Source: an uncultured Helicobacter sp. (GTDB taxonomy: Bacteria; Campylobacterota; Campylobacteria; Campylobacterales; Helicobacteraceae). From it: a stretch of 51,276 nucleotides of DNA. The stretch's first letter is position 1; each line of letters begins with the position of its first letter. The stretch lies in the NCBI GenBank assembly GCA_947177485.1, contig CAMWUR010000008.1, positions 1 through 51,276 of the forward strand. Reading direction: 5' to 3'. The notes beneath the pieces are model-generated. The model saw only the letters and a list, made by a program, of their open reading frames with translations. It was not told the DNA's origin and searched no databases. Made by a program: the position numbers and the translations under genes. Below, piece after piece: positions 7,584 to 19,442 of this stretch.

Positions 7584-8644
7584 TCTCGCCCAAGCCAAAG
7601 CAGCATATCGCTTGACATTGAGGCTGTGCAAGGGATTTGTTGGCTCTGCCATAGCTTCCATGGGAGGCTTGATTGGATTCGTACATGCCCCTTTTCTGCC
7701 ATATTTGGTGCGAGAAAGAGGGCAATCATATCGATATGCGCTTCCACGCTCGTAAAGAGTTCTGCGCCTCCTTCAATCATAATATTTTTATAATTTCCTA
7801 GTGTATGTAGGGATTGAAAAATATCAGGAGAGTTCGTAAAATGCACGTTACGTTCGATATGGAACAGCGGAATCGAGCGGTCAATCGAATGTGCATCGCG
7901 CGTGAGTATCAGCACATCTGGTGGGTTGCCTGTTTGTGCGAGTCGTGTGTCAAGCGTTGGGCGGTCGTTGCGAATTGTCCTGCCCGAAATCACGAGCAAG
8001 TCGAACACGCCGCGCCACGTGTGTGTGAGTGTGCGTGATTCAAGGGAGCTAATCAGCCCACCTTCAAGCGAGCCATCGAGCCGTTGTGCGATTTTGAAGC
8101 ACACAAACTGCCCCTTTTGTTGTAATGTCATGAAAGGGTAGAGCAGGCGCTTTGCTTGCATGATGAGCCGCTCATCGCTCAACGCGCCGCAGTGGATTCC
8201 CGCAGCGTTCAGCGCAGCGCCCCCGCCGCTCGCCTTTGACGTTGGGTCTGGCAACGCAAACAAGACTTCTTGCAGCCCCAAATCGATGAGTAGCGCCGTG
8301 CAAGCGGGCGTCTTGCCCTCGTGATTGCAGGGTTCGAGCGTAACAAGTAATGTGCAATCATGAAAGATTCCATGATGATTTTTGCGCAGATAGTCGTGGA
8401 TTGCTTGCGATTCTTGGAGTGCGAGAATCGCATCATCTCCGCTTAGAATCGCATAGCCTTGTTGCAAGGCAAGCACTTCTGCATGGGGCGCGCCTGCATA
8501 TTGATGCGCTCCGAGCGCGATGATTTCACCATGTTTGCCCAAAAGCGCTGCTCCAACAGCGGGGTTTGGGAGTGTGCAAAGCTGGTATTTCCATGCGCAA
8601 TTAAGCGCAAGAGAGAATACGAGCTCAAGCCGTGCGGTGTCCAT
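7580..8644 (-). CDS. ribD: Riboflavin deaminase/reductase RibD
   Basis: A two-domain enzyme that deaminates and then reduces the pyrimidine made from GTP by RibA. Residues 1-150 are the zinc deaminase: HAE (54-56) and the [11 protein letters not shown] zinc motif. The rest is the reductase (FKIAQRLDG, and [16 protein letters not shown]). It is 354 residues long, close to the E. coli length. I use the ATG at 8644, which overlaps the rny stop as TGATG; a TTG one codon earlier is possible. It is last in a long minus-strand run and converges with rplS, sharing stop-codon bases. The other riboflavin gene in the window is ribE at 22165-22806. Confidence 0.93.
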   Translation of the reverse strand: MDTARLELVFSLALNCAWKYQLCTLPNPAVGAALLGKHGEIIALGAHQYAGAPHAEVLALQQGYAILSGDDAILALQESQAIHDYLRKNHHGIFHDCTLLVTLEPCNHEGKTPACTALLIDLGLQEVLFALPDPTSKASGGGAALNAAGIHCGALSDERLIMQAKRLLYPFMTLQQKGQFVCFKIAQRLDGSLEGGLISSLESRTLTHTWRGVFDLLVISGRTIRNDRPTLDTRLAQTGNPPDVLILTRDAHSIDRSIPLFHIERNVHFTNSPDIFQSLHTLGNYKNIMIEGGAELFTSVEAHIDMIALFLAPNMAEKGHVRIQSSLPWKLWQSQQIPCTASMSSDMLLWLGRD

Positions 8645-10224
8645 CAATGCGCCATACTCACAGCGCGCATTTCTCGAATCACGCTCACCTTGACATCGCC
8701 CGGATATTGCACACTGCTCTCAATCTCTTTGGCAATCTCGCGCGAGAGTGTAACGCTTTCATCATCGCTTAGGACGTCTGCATTGACAATCACACGTAAC
8801 TCTCGCCCTGCATTAATCGCATAGGCTTGCAACACGCCGCATTTGCTAAGCGCGATATTCTCAATCTCTTTGACACGTGTTAGGAAGCTTTCGAGCACTT
8901 CGCGCCGCGCACCAGGACGCGCGCTGCTAAGAGCGTCTGCGGCGCACACGGCGGCGCATTCAATCGTGCGAATCTCTTCATGCCCGTGGTGAGCAAGAAT
9001 CGCATTGAGGACAATCGGGTGTTCGTTGCAACGTTTGCAGACTTCTTCGCCAAGCGTGACGTGGCTGCCCTCGTATTCATGCGTGAGCGCCTTGCCGATG
9101 TCATGCAGCAGCCCAGCACGTTTAGCGAGCTTGACATTGCCGCCGAGCTCGGCGGTGATGAGCCCAGCAAGATGTGCGACTTCGAGGCTGTGCCCGAGCG
9201 CGTTTTGCCCATAGCTTGCGCGATATTTGAGCTTGCCAATCAGCCGTTTGATGTCATGATGCATTGCGCCAAGCCCGAGTTTGAGGACAATATCATCGCC
9301 TTCTTCAAGCACTCTGTCTTCGTATTCTTGTTTCACGCGTTCATAGATTTCCTCGATTCGTGCGGGCTGAATCCTGCCATCTTCAACAAGTCGCTCGACC
9401 ACGCGCGTGGCAATCGCACGGCGATAGAGATTGAAGCTGCTAAGTACAATCGCATTGGGTGTGTCGTCAATGATGACATCGACACCGAGTACCATTTCAA
9501 GTGATTTGATATTGCGCCCTTCTTTGCCAATCAGCCGCCCTTTGAGCTCATCATTGGGTAGCGGAACGACATTAATCAGCCGTTCAGAGGCAAATTCCCC
9601 TGCATAGCGCGTTGTAGCTTGGGCAAGAATATAGTTTGCCTTTTTACGTGCTTCCTCTTTTGCCTGATTCTCAAACTTTCTTGCGAGCATCGCAATGTCT
9701 TGCCTCGCAAGCTCCATTGCGCGAGTAATCGCCATTTCTTTTGCCTGCTCCCGCGTAAGCGAGGCAATATGGCATAAAGATTGTGTGATTTCCTCAAGCT
9801 TTTGTTGGTACTCGTTGCGAATCTTTTGATATTTCGCAATATGATCCTCGAGATGGTGTTTGCGCTCGCGCAGATTGCTTTTTTCGATATTGATTTCGGC
9901 AATCATCGAATCAAGCTGTTGCTTGTTTTTGGATTCTTGTGTTTCCAAATGCGAGATGTAGCTTTCGTATTGCTTGGTGATTTGTGCCACTTCGTGGTCA
10001 TAGTGCATCTTGGCATTGAGCTCAAGCTCTTTAACGCGCATGCGTGCTTCGTTGAGTAAAACTTCAGCTTCGTATTCAATTGCCTTAGCTTTTGTGTGGG
10101 CTTTTTGGATATGCAGCTTGCAATTTGCTGTGTGGAGTTTGCGGCTAATCAAGTATGTGCTGATGCCTGCAACAAGGGCGCAGACAATGCAGCTTAGGAG
10201 CGTCCATTCTATTGAATCTATCAT
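8644..10224 (-). CDS. rny: Ribonuclease Y
   Basis: A membrane-anchored endoribonuclease that starts mRNA decay. Of 526 residues, the first 25 form a membrane anchor, residues about 30-190 a long charged coiled coil, then a KH domain (GRLIGKEGRNIKSLE) and an HD domain with LLHDIGKALTHEYEG, where His-Asp binds metal. Length and order are as in B. subtilis RNase Y. There are two adjacent ATGs: 10227 lies only two bases from GAGG, whereas 10224 has five bases, so the second is preferred. The gene overlaps the 3' end of the folate enzyme upstream by about 80 bases and ends on the ribD start. Confidence 0.94.
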   Translation of the reverse strand: MIDSIEWTLLSCIVCALVAGISTYLISRKLHTANCKLHIQKAHTKAKAIEYEAEVLLNEARMRVKELELNAKMHYDHEVAQITKQYESYISHLETQESKNKQQLDSMIAEINIEKSNLRERKHHLEDHIAKYQKIRNEYQQKLEEITQSLCHIASLTREQAKEMAITRAMELARQDIAMLARKFENQAKEEARKKANYILAQATTRYAGEFASERLINVVPLPNDELKGRLIGKEGRNIKSLEMVLGVDVIIDDTPNAIVLSSFNLYRRAIATRVVERLVEDGRIQPARIEEIYERVKQEYEDRVLEEGDDIVLKLGLGAMHHDIKRLIGKLKYRASYGQNALGHSLEVAHLAGLITAELGGNVKLAKRAGLLHDIGKALTHEYEGSHVTLGEEVCKRCNEHPIVLNAILAHHGHEEIRTIECAAVCAADALSSARPGARREVLESFLTRVKEIENIALSKCGVLQAYAINAGRELRVIVNADVLSDDESVTLSREIAKEIESSVQYPGDVKVSVIREMRAVSMAH

Positions 10225-10795
10225 CATTTCCTCTTTTTATGTGAATTTTATATGTGAGCACCTCATCTGCTTGAATATCATACGAATCGCAAAGTTTCTT
10301 GCGCGAATAATAGAGTTCTCTTGCAACAAAGAAAATGCAGGGCTTTTTGGATAGTGTTGCAAAGAATCTGTCATACATGCCTTTTCCATAGCCGATTCGT
10401 TTGAGTTGATTGTCGACACCAAGCATAGGCACCACAGCAACATGGAATGTTTTTGGGGTAAAAGACGATTCCAAAGGCTCTTTTATCCCAAATTTTTTTG
10501 TGAATAATGGCAGTCGATATTTTACTATTTTCAAACTGATACCGACCATAAAAGGCACAAAAATGTGTATTTTTTTCTGCTTACGCAAAAGGGTGAATAG
10601 TGGGAAAATATCGACTTCATTGGGTAATGGGAGATAAAGCAGTACACAAAAGGGGCTGCTTGAACGTTTGTTGTGTGCTATCTGGAGTGCACGCAATCGC
10701 CGCCATAGCGCGTGCATAATCGTTTTGTCGAGGATTTTATGCCCGCTTGGAATCGGCATGTTGCGCACAATGGTGCGAAATTTTTTTTTGTCCAT
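10145..10795 (-). CDS. 5-formyltetrahydrofolate cyclo-ligase family protein
   Basis: Probably converts 5-formyl-THF to 5,10-methenyl-THF using ATP. The 216-residue protein has the family signature GYGKGMYDRF, preceded by VVPMLGVD, and a basic N-terminus typical of the fold (MDKKKFRTIVRN). The start at 10795 follows GGAGG and sits just past the uppS stop. Codons 3-5 are a nine-A run (10781-10789 on the plus strand as T), a possible slippage site. The C-terminal 27 residues extend into rny and are poorly conserved in character, so the ancestral stop may have been lost. Sequence is divergent compared with E. coli YgfA. Confidence 0.78.
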   Translation of the reverse strand: MDKKKFRTIVRNMPIPSGHKILDKTIMHALWRRLRALQIAHNKRSSSPFCVLLYLPLPNEVDIFPLFTLLRKQKKIHIFVPFMVGISLKIVKYRLPLFTKKFGIKEPLESSFTPKTFHVAVVPMLGVDNQLKRIGYGKGMYDRFFATLSKKPCIFFVARELYYSRKKLCDSYDIQADEVLTYKIHIKRGNDDRFNRMDAPKLHCLRPCCRHQHILD

Positions 10796-10799
10796 TGTG

Positions 10800-11474
10800 T
10801 CATAATCCTCCAAATCGCCGCGTCCTCTGCTCAAACGATTCAAGGAGTTGTTGGAGCTCATGCGTTGTGAAATCAGGCCACAACGTGTCGCTAAAAAAAA
10901 GCTCGGCATAGTGGCTTTGCCAGAGTAAAAAGTTCGAGAGTCGCCGTTCGCCACCTGTACGAATGAGCATGTCGACATTTGGAAATTGCGCCGTATCAAG
11001 CGCATTGTTTAGGCTGTCTTGTGTGATAGGAATCTGCGCGCATGCGAGCTTGTTTGCGGCGCGTACAATTTCATCTCGGCTGCCATAATTGAGTGCGAGA
11101 ATCTGCGTAAGCCGCGTGCCATTTTCGCTTGCTCGCTTGAGCTGTGCGATTTTGTCATTCAGTCGTTGCGAAAATTTGGATAAATCGCCAATCGTTTGGA
11201 ATCGAATGTTGTTTTGCAGATAGGTTTGCGTTTCGCTTTCGAGATAATCCTCAAGCAAATGCATGAGAAATGTAATCTCGATTGTGGGGCGATTCCAATT
11301 TTCTGTTGAGAACGCATAGAGAGTGAGGAATTGCGTGCAAACGTTTTGCGCGCAATATTGCGTGATGGTGCGCAAAACTTCTGCGCCTCTTTTGTGTCCA
11401 TCTTTGCGCGAGAGTCCACGCGATTGTGCCCAACGTCCATTGCCGTCCATGATGATTGCAAGATGTTGCGGCAT
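10800..11474 (-). CDS. uppS: Undecaprenyl diphosphate synthase
   Basis: Adds eight isopentenyl units to farnesyl diphosphate in cis, giving the lipid carrier for peptidoglycan and surface glycans. The 224-residue protein contains HLAIIMDGNGRWA (catalytic Asp10), GHKRGAEVL, LTLYAFSTENWNRP, and the C-terminal RTGGERRLSNFLLWQ with ELFF and LWPDF. Length is normal for Helicobacter. It starts two bases after the preceding stop. In Campylobacter jejuni uppS also follows coaBC with one gene between, the same order as here (from memory). Confidence 0.96.
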   Translation of the reverse strand: MPQHLAIIMDGNGRWAQSRGLSRKDGHKRGAEVLRTITQYCAQNVCTQFLTLYAFSTENWNRPTIEITFLMHLLEDYLESETQTYLQNNIRFQTIGDLSKFSQRLNDKIAQLKRASENGTRLTQILALNYGSRDEIVRAANKLACAQIPITQDSLNNALDTAQFPNVDMLIRTGGERRLSNFLLWQSHYAELFFSDTLWPDFTTHELQQLLESFEQRTRRFGGL

Positions 11475-11476
11475 AT

Positions 11477-12262
11477 CTAACCTTTGACATCAAGCAGGCT
11501 GCTATGTGCGTCTTTGAGCTCATAGAGCGGGGCGATGTCGTGATTGACATCAATCGAGAAATAGGCAATGCCTTTCAGTAGATTCTGTGTGGAGCGCAAC
11601 AGCTCGGCGCTGCGCTCATATTGTGTCGTGATGTATAAATCTACGGCTTCGCCATCGCTCACAAGCCGCCCACGTAAAGCGCCAATCTGCCCAAAAACGG
11701 CATAAAATTCGAGCTCATAGAGCCCTGTTTTTTTACGTTTTTTGCGCATTTGTAGCACGCCCTCGCGCCGCTCAATCGCAAGTGGCAAAGTCAGTACGCG
11801 ATTGTGCATCGAAAGCAGCATTTGCATATAAAAATTAAACTCTCCACGTGATTCCGCCAGACTCGCACGTTCGATGAGCTGATTTTTGAAATTATCCCAC
11901 GGATTGCCATTTTTGGGGCTCAAAATTTCTTTGAGATTTTCTTCATTAAGCCGTAGCGGTGCGTTGGCGAGTTGCGAGAGAATCTTAGGTTGTGCAATGA
12001 GTTGCGAGAGCGTAATCGTTCCATTGCGCCCATTACCCATTTGTGCCCAATATTTGCCACCAACAAGCAATTCTTTAAGGCTTTGGGTTGTGATGGTCGT
12101 GTTGCCAAGCCTAAGTTTGTAGCGCGTTGGTGAGAGCTTTTCGAGCACTTCAATCGCAATGGGCAGTGTCGCGTTGAATCGCGCCGTTTGTGTCGCAGGT
12201 GCGGATGTGTTCGCTTTGGGCGCAATATCGGCACTTTGGGAGATGTTACTGACATTAGCCAT
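11477..12262 (-). CDS. Conserved protein of unknown function between coaBC and uppS
   Basis: A 261-residue soluble protein without signal peptide. Residues 1-30 are low-complexity (Ala, Thr, Ser, Asn). Residues 35-85 form a beta-rich segment (YKLRLGNTTITTQSLKELL). The last 90 residues run LYELEFYAVFGQIGALRG and DLYITTQYERSAELLR. That C-terminal pattern loosely recalls the FliK hook-length protein C-domain, where a glycine-containing strand pair is followed by a long helix, but identity is too weak to claim it. The start at 12262 overlaps the coaBC stop by eight bases. Its position between coaBC and uppS is kept in Campylobacter (from memory), so it is a genuine gene. Confidence 0.7.
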   Translation of the reverse strand: MANVSNISQSADIAPKANTSAPATQTARFNATLPIAIEVLEKLSPTRYKLRLGNTTITTQSLKELLVGGKYWAQMGNGRNGTITLSQLIAQPKILSQLANAPLRLNEENLKEILSPKNGNPWDNFKNQLIERASLAESRGEFNFYMQMLLSMHNRVLTLPLAIERREGVLQMRKKRKKTGLYELEFYAVFGQIGALRGRLVSDGEAVDLYITTQYERSAELLRSTQNLLKGIAYFSIDVNHDIAPLYELKDAHSSLLDVKG

Positions 12263-13486
12263 TGTGAAGCCGCTTTGCAGAATCGAGAACAAGAAAGCTT
12301 TGCAAAAGCTTGTGGCTAGGCTCAAAATGCGTACACTCGCTTGCCGTGATGAATGTAATGCTGTTTTCTTCGCTACCAAATGGCGCATTTTGAAGCATGT
12401 TGAGGCAGATAGCGTCCAGATTCTTTTGTATGAGCGCATTGCGCGCGTTTTCGAGCGCATTTTGTACGTTTTCGAGCTTGAATCCAATCGTGCAAATGCC
12501 CTCTTTGCGGAGAGTGGCGAGAATGTCGGGGGTTTGCACGCATTGCAGATTCCATGTTTGCCCTATCTCTGTTTTTTTACGTTTGCCGCTTGCCACATTT
12601 TTGGGGCGATAGTCGCTGATTGCTGCTGCCATAAAGAGATAGGGTTTTGGTGTTGTTATTTGGGAATCAATCCATTGTTGTAGGCTTTGTAAAAATTCGT
12701 CTGCACTTTGCACACATTGATGTTGCAATCCTTGCGGCAAAACGTTGAGCGCTGCAATGGCAAAGGGTGCGAGAGTGGAATGCACCAAGCACACATTTGC
12801 GCCCTTGAGATAGAGCGCAATCGCGAGATTCTGTGCCATTTTGCCGCTGCTAAAGTTGCTCAAATAGCGCACATCATCAATCTTTTCAACACTGCCCCCG
12901 CCGCTGACGCACACGGGGCGATTGTGCCAGAAATCATCGAGTAGCAGCGCACGTGCCGTGCGCCAAACGATTTCTTGAACATCGGCAAGCGCGCCATTGC
13001 CAAACTCACCACATGCAAGAATCTTTTCTTGAGTGGGAATGATTTCGATTCCAAGCGCATGCAATTTTTCAAGGGATTGCTTTGTTATGGGCGATTCGAG
13101 CATTGTGGTATTTGCTGCAGGGGCGATGAGAATCTTGCCTGAAAATACAAGCACGGTGTGCAAAAGCGCCGAATCAGCAATACCATTTGCGATTTTGTTG
13201 AGGCTATTGGCGGTTGCGGGTGCAACCAACAAAACCTCTGCCCAACGGGCAAGCGCAATGGGATTGAGCCCATTATGTGTCCAATCTTGCGCATCGTCAT
13301 GTAACACAGATTCATGGCTTAACGCCTCGAACAAGAGTGGCGAGAGAAATTTTTTGGATTCTGCGCTCATCACAACGCGCACGCTCGCTCCGAGCTTGCC
13401 GAGTATGCTGACGATTTCAAGCGCCTTATATGCACTAATGCTAGCGCAGACACAGAGTGCGATTTTACGACCTTTGAGAATCTGCA

Positions 13487-13487
<1 letters not shown>
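12255..13487 (-). CDS. coaBC: Bifunctional CoaBC (PPC synthetase/decarboxylase)
   Basis: Joins cysteine to 4'-phosphopantothenate and decarboxylates the product, two steps of coenzyme A synthesis. Residues 1-180 are the flavin decarboxylase CoaC: ASISAYK, LLVAPATA, PAANTTML with Asn126, and ACGEFGNG with Cys159. Residues 190-410 are the synthetase CoaB: NFSSGKMAQNLA, AAISDYRPK and KRKK. Asn126 and Cys159 lie exactly one residue after E. coli Asn125 and Cys158, so the catalytic His75 should be residue 76, but that residue is proline (CCC). Start ATG overlaps the pseB stop as TAATG. Upstream supply comes from panD in this window. Confidence 0.92.
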
Positions 13488-16285
<2,798 letters not shown>

Positions 16286-16289
<4 letters not shown>

Positions 16290-16753
16290 ACTAAGAAAAC
16301 CAAGATGAGAGATTCGATAGTGGCAAAGAGCAAAAAGAGTAGCGGAATATGAGGCGTCTCGAGCCCAACAATTGAGCCAATCAGAATACAAAATGCACCA
16401 TAGCCATAATAGATTCCAAAGGTGTAGAATGGAATCAAGATTTTAGGTGAGCGTACGAGGTATTGGATATAAGGCATGAGAAAATAATACACGAGCGAGA
16501 AAAAGGTGAGGGTGCTTAGGAATGGATAATTTTTGCCCGCTTCAAAAAACAAAAGATAGACAACAAGCAACATGAGCAACACAAGCTGCTTTTTGTCTAT
16601 GAAACGACAAAACAAAACGAAACACACACTAAGTAGGGGCAATAAAATCATGGGGAACATATCGGACAATGAGGAATAGAGTAAAATGGCAAGGACACTC
16701 AAGGCAATCAATGCAAATACTTTTGTGTTGTTGCGACTAGTGTGTAGATTCAT
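16286..16753 (-). CDS. Conserved membrane protein upstream of mrdA
   Basis: A 155-residue polytopic protein with about five hydrophobic segments (near residues 12-30, 34-50, 56-72, 77-95 and 107-150) and few charged residues. It keeps this place between engB and mrdA in H. pylori (HP1566, from memory). Its size and position next to PBP2 resemble MreD, which sits before mrdA in many bacteria, but no MreD signature is recognised, so this is a guess from context. It overlaps the end of engB by 17 bases and the start of mrdA by four, which suggests coupled translation of all three. Confidence 0.75.
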
Positions 16754-17354
16754 CGTATCCCTTCAAGGCAAGTGCGTCAAAGAAAGTTTGCAAGATAGAA
16801 TCGCGCATCGCATTTTCCATAGGCGAGTGCGCAAAAAGGCAACCGCGATAACGAGTCTGCAAGCTCTTCAATTCATTCTTGCTAAGTTTATCACATTTTG
16901 TGAAAATTTGCAGCAATCGTTGGTCATTGTTGGTGTGTGCTTTGATGAAGGCGAGCGCTTTGGAATCGATAGGTAAATCGGGGTGGCGCGCGTCAATGAG
17001 TTGCAAGAAAAGTTTGATATTGTTACGTTTTTGTAGAAATTCAAGCAGATTGCGCTCCCAATGTTTCTTGATTTCTTTGCTGACCTTTGCATAGCCAAAG
17101 CCGGGCAAATCGACAAAATAAAGTGTGATTTGTGTATCATTGTAGCGCCATAGCGAATAGAAATAGTTGATAAGCTGTGTTTTGCCCGGTGTGCTTGAGC
17201 TTTTTGCAAGCTTTTTTGCAAGCAGGCTATTTAAGAGTGTGCTTTTGCCGACATTGCTCCTGCCGACAAAGGCGATTTCGCTATGCAATGGTGGGGGCGC
17301 TTGGTGAATGGTTTGTGCCGATGTGAGGAATCGCGATTGCAAGAGTGTCATCAT
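16737..17354 (-). CDS. engB: Ribosome biogenesis GTPase EngB/YsxC
   Basis: An essential GTPase for late 50S assembly. The 205-residue protein has GRSNVGKST (31-39), the STPGKTQ switch I segment, DLPGFGYA and TKCDKL. Two ATGs are adjacent (17354 and 17351); neither has a clear ribosome-binding site, so translation may depend on the upstream lptA gene, which stops five bases away. Length agrees with the H. pylori protein. It sits in the conserved mrdA-engB-lptA block. Confidence 0.93.
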   Translation of the reverse strand: MMTLLQSRFLTSAQTIHQAPPPLHSEIAFVGRSNVGKSTLLNSLLAKKLAKSSSTPGKTQLINYFYSLWRYNDTQITLYFVDLPGFGYAKVSKEIKKHWERNLLEFLQKRNNIKLFLQLIDARHPDLPIDSKALAFIKAHTNNDQRLLQIFTKCDKLSKNELKSLQTRYRGCLFAHSPMENAMRDSILQTFFDALALKGYDESTH

Positions 17355-17358
17355 GGTG

Positions 17359-17856
17359 CTACTTGTTGGGTCGTTTGTCGATTTCAAAAATCATACGCGC
17401 GGGGCGTCTGCCCTCGTTTTCTTTGTTGCCCGCAATATTCGCAAAGCCATTTTTGCGATTGACGATGATTTTCTCGCCCTCCACGCTGTTTGTCTTGCCA
17501 ATTTCAGAGACGCTGGCATTGCCATGCAGTTCGTAGGTCTCGGTCGCAACGATAAAAATGGCTTGGTTTGCCTTGCCGCGCAGCTTGCGCCCATCTTCGG
17601 TTTGCAGCGAGAAATCCACAGCGCCTTTTGCTTCATAGCGCAATGCACGGCGTGTTTGCAAATCGAAAAAAAGCGTAACTTCATCGCTTGTGAGGCTATC
17701 GGTTGCATTTGTGATATGCACATTGCCGCTGATGATGCTTTTGCCCGCCTTTTGGTCTGTGATGATATAATCTGCCTTGACAGAAATCGCGTTCGCTATT
17801 TCGGCATGCGCACAACAAACAAGCAATGCGGCAAAGATTCGCGCAGCGATTTTCAT
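17359..17856 (-). CDS. lptA: LPS transport periplasmic protein LptA
   Basis: A periplasmic bridge protein that carries lipopolysaccharide from the inner to the outer membrane. The 165-residue product has a signal peptide, probably cleaved after ANA at residue 23, followed by the OstA-type beta-jellyroll (SVKADYIIT, GNVHIT, DEVTLFFD, GKANQAIFI, ASVSE). Its charged C-terminus RRPARMIFEI may pair with the partner LptC or LptD. The start overlaps the lptC stop (ATGA), so the pair is co-translated. Recognition rests on fold pattern and neighbour rather than strong identity. Confidence 0.85.
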   Translation of the reverse strand: MKIAARIFAALLVCCAHAEIANAISVKADYIITDQKAGKSIISGNVHITNATDSLTSDEVTLFFDLQTRRALRYEAKGAVDFSLQTEDGRKLRGKANQAIFIVATETYELHGNASVSEIGKTNSVEGEKIIVNRKNGFANIAGNKENEGRRPARMIFEIDKRPNK

Positions 17857-18395
17857 TTTTGTTCCAATACAATGCGGCTTTGGATTTTATCGCCCATGAG
17901 CAGCCCAAGCCCATAGTCATAGTAGAGTTTTTCGCCTGTCATCATACTCCCTAGACTATCTTGGAGCGAAAAAGCGCCTGTGCCTTCAAAGATTTTGCTG
18001 ATGGTATCATACGTGCCATTTTCACTCCACAAGGACCAATTCTCGTTTTGGAAATAGAGGATTCCATGTGGAAAAGAAAGAGAATCGCCTTCTTTGTGCA
18101 TTGTGTCTGCATAGAGAAAGTCATATTGTTCATCTTGGAATTGAGTGAGTGAGAGATTGTGTATATGGTCGATATGTGTGGTATCGCGAAACGCATAAGG
18201 TGCTTTTGCTTCCAGTGCAATATCGCCATCTTCGAGTTTGTAGTACGTGAAGTCGAAAAGCTCGAGTGGGACAGGAATCTCAAATTGACCCGTCTGTGTT
18301 TCACGCATAATGAGCCAGACAAAGATGCCAACAAGGCTCAATAAAAAGGCAAAAAAGAGATAGAGACTAGAGCCAGAGCGCCATAAAGTCGTCAT
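17853..18395 (-). CDS. lptC: LPS export protein LptC
   Basis: A membrane-anchored partner of LptBFG and LptA. The 180-residue protein has one N-terminal transmembrane segment (residues 10-30) and a periplasmic domain with repeated beta-strand patterns (LFDFTYYKLEDG, WSLWSENGTYD, TGEKLYYDYGLGLLMGDK). The last segment, a strand running into GDKIQ, is typical of LptC/LptA-type jellyrolls. Its 5' portion overlaps the 3' end of kdsC by 29 bases. The family is poorly conserved in sequence, so the call depends partly on its place beside lptA and kdsC. Confidence 0.8.
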   Translation of the reverse strand: MTTLWRSGSSLYLFFAFLLSLVGIFVWLIMRETQTGQFEIPVPLELFDFTYYKLEDGDIALEAKAPYAFRDTTHIDHIHNLSLTQFQDEQYDFLYADTMHKEGDSLSFPHGILYFQNENWSLWSENGTYDTISKIFEGTGAFSLQDSLGSMMTGEKLYYDYGLGLLMGDKIQSRIVLEQK

Positions 18396-18861
18396 ACAAG
18401 CCGTCCTTATGCAAGATGATTTCTATCATCTCACGTACTGCTCCGCGCCCACCTTTGTGTTTGAGCCGATGATTCACATAAGGCAAAATGAGCGGTGAGC
18501 AATCACGTGGCGCGAAGTTGAGTCGAGAGTGCATGAACATGTGAATATCATTCACGTCATCGCCGATAATCGCAATTTCATCAAGCGAATAATTTTTTTG
18601 CTGCACGATTTGTAGTAGCACATCTCCTTTGTTTTGCACTCCTTGAAACACGAGCGAGATTCCAAGCTCGCTTGCACGTTTTGCTGTAATCGGGCTTTCG
18701 CGCCCCGTGATAATCGCAATATCACCACCGAGCTTGAGCCACGAGGCAATGGCAAGTCCGTCTTTGACGCTAAAGCTTTTGAGCTCGTTGCCTTGTGCGT
18801 CATAGGTGATTGTGCCGTCATTTAGGGTGCCATCAACATCAAGAATGAGCAATTTAGTCAT
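18367..18861 (-). CDS. kdsC: KDO 8-phosphate phosphatase KdsC
   Basis: A HAD phosphatase that removes phosphate from KDO-8-P for the LPS inner core. The 164-residue protein has DVDGTLNDG (motif I, nucleophile Asp), AIITGR (motif II), and IGDDVNDI (motif IV), without a cap domain, as usual for KdsC tetramers. The start at 18861 overlaps the hisB stop as ATGA. An upstream in-frame extension exists but encodes sequence that belongs to hisB in another frame. Three neighbours (kdsC, lptC, lptA) form an LPS module. Confidence 0.9.
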   Translation of the reverse strand: MTKLLILDVDGTLNDGTITYDAQGNELKSFSVKDGLAIASWLKLGGDIAIITGRESPITAKRASELGISLVFQGVQNKGDVLLQIVQQKNYSLDEIAIIGDDVNDIHMFMHSRLNFAPRDCSPLILPYVNHRLKHKGGRGAVREMIEIILHKDGLYDDFMALWL

Positions 18862-19433
18862 AATAGCCCCTTTGTGCTTGGAATCTGTACGCGGGTATTG
18901 CGTGCTAGCGCACGGCGCAAGGCAAGTGCGCAGCTTTTGAAGGCGGCTTCGATGATGTGGTGGCGATTGTGCCCGCGCTGATGCACGATGTGGAGGCAAA
19001 TGCGTGCATTGAAAGCAAGGGATTTGAAAAATTCCTCGGCGAGTTCGCAATCAAATGCTCCAAGCGCGCCATCAAGCTGTGGCATGTCCCATACAAAAAA
19101 TGGGCGATTGCACACATCAAGCACACTCTGCACACATGCTTCGTCCATGACAACACATGCTTCACCAAAGCGCTCAATCTGTGCGATTGGATAGATAGAA
19201 TCGGCAAGCAATGCCCCTAGGACAATCCCGCAATCTTCGATTGTATGGTGCGAATCGACATGCAAATCGCCCGTGCAATGTAGGGATATGTCCATGAGCG
19301 CATGTCGCGTGAAACTCTCGAGCATGTGGTCAAAATAACCCACGCCCGTTTGAATCTCTGCAGCACCTTTGCCATAGACATCGAGAGTTGCGGTGATGTC
19401 CGTTTCTTTGGTTTTTCGCGAGCGTGTGGGCAT
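18858..19433 (-). CDS. hisB: Imidazoleglycerol-phosphate dehydratase
   Basis: Sixth step of histidine synthesis. The 191-residue monofunctional enzyme carries both metal motifs, HHTIED and HHIIEAAFK, and the start TRSRKTKETDI. It has no fused histidinol-phosphatase domain. GGAGAGAG precedes the ATG. H. pylori has no histidine pathway, so in that species rlpA and kdsC are adjacent; here hisB stands between them. Whether it was inserted here or lost in H. pylori cannot be told, but the four-base overlap with kdsC shows it is well integrated. Confidence 0.95.
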   Translation of the reverse strand: MPTRSRKTKETDITATLDVYGKGAAEIQTGVGYFDHMLESFTRHALMDISLHCTGDLHVDSHHTIEDCGIVLGALLADSIYPIAQIERFGEACVVMDEACVQSVLDVCNRPFFVWDMPQLDGALGAFDCELAEEFFKSLAFNARICLHIVHQRGHNRHHIIEAAFKSCALALRRALARNTRVQIPSTKGLL

Positions 19434-19442
19434 TCTCTCTCC

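Noticed and set aside
8980-9504. 174-codon open frame on the plus strand inside rny
   Set aside because: It is antisense to conserved KH and HD domain codons; long antisense frames are common in this codon usage.
12159-12683. 174-codon open frame opposite coaBC
   Set aside because: Antisense to a well-conserved enzyme, no start signal, no recognisable domain.
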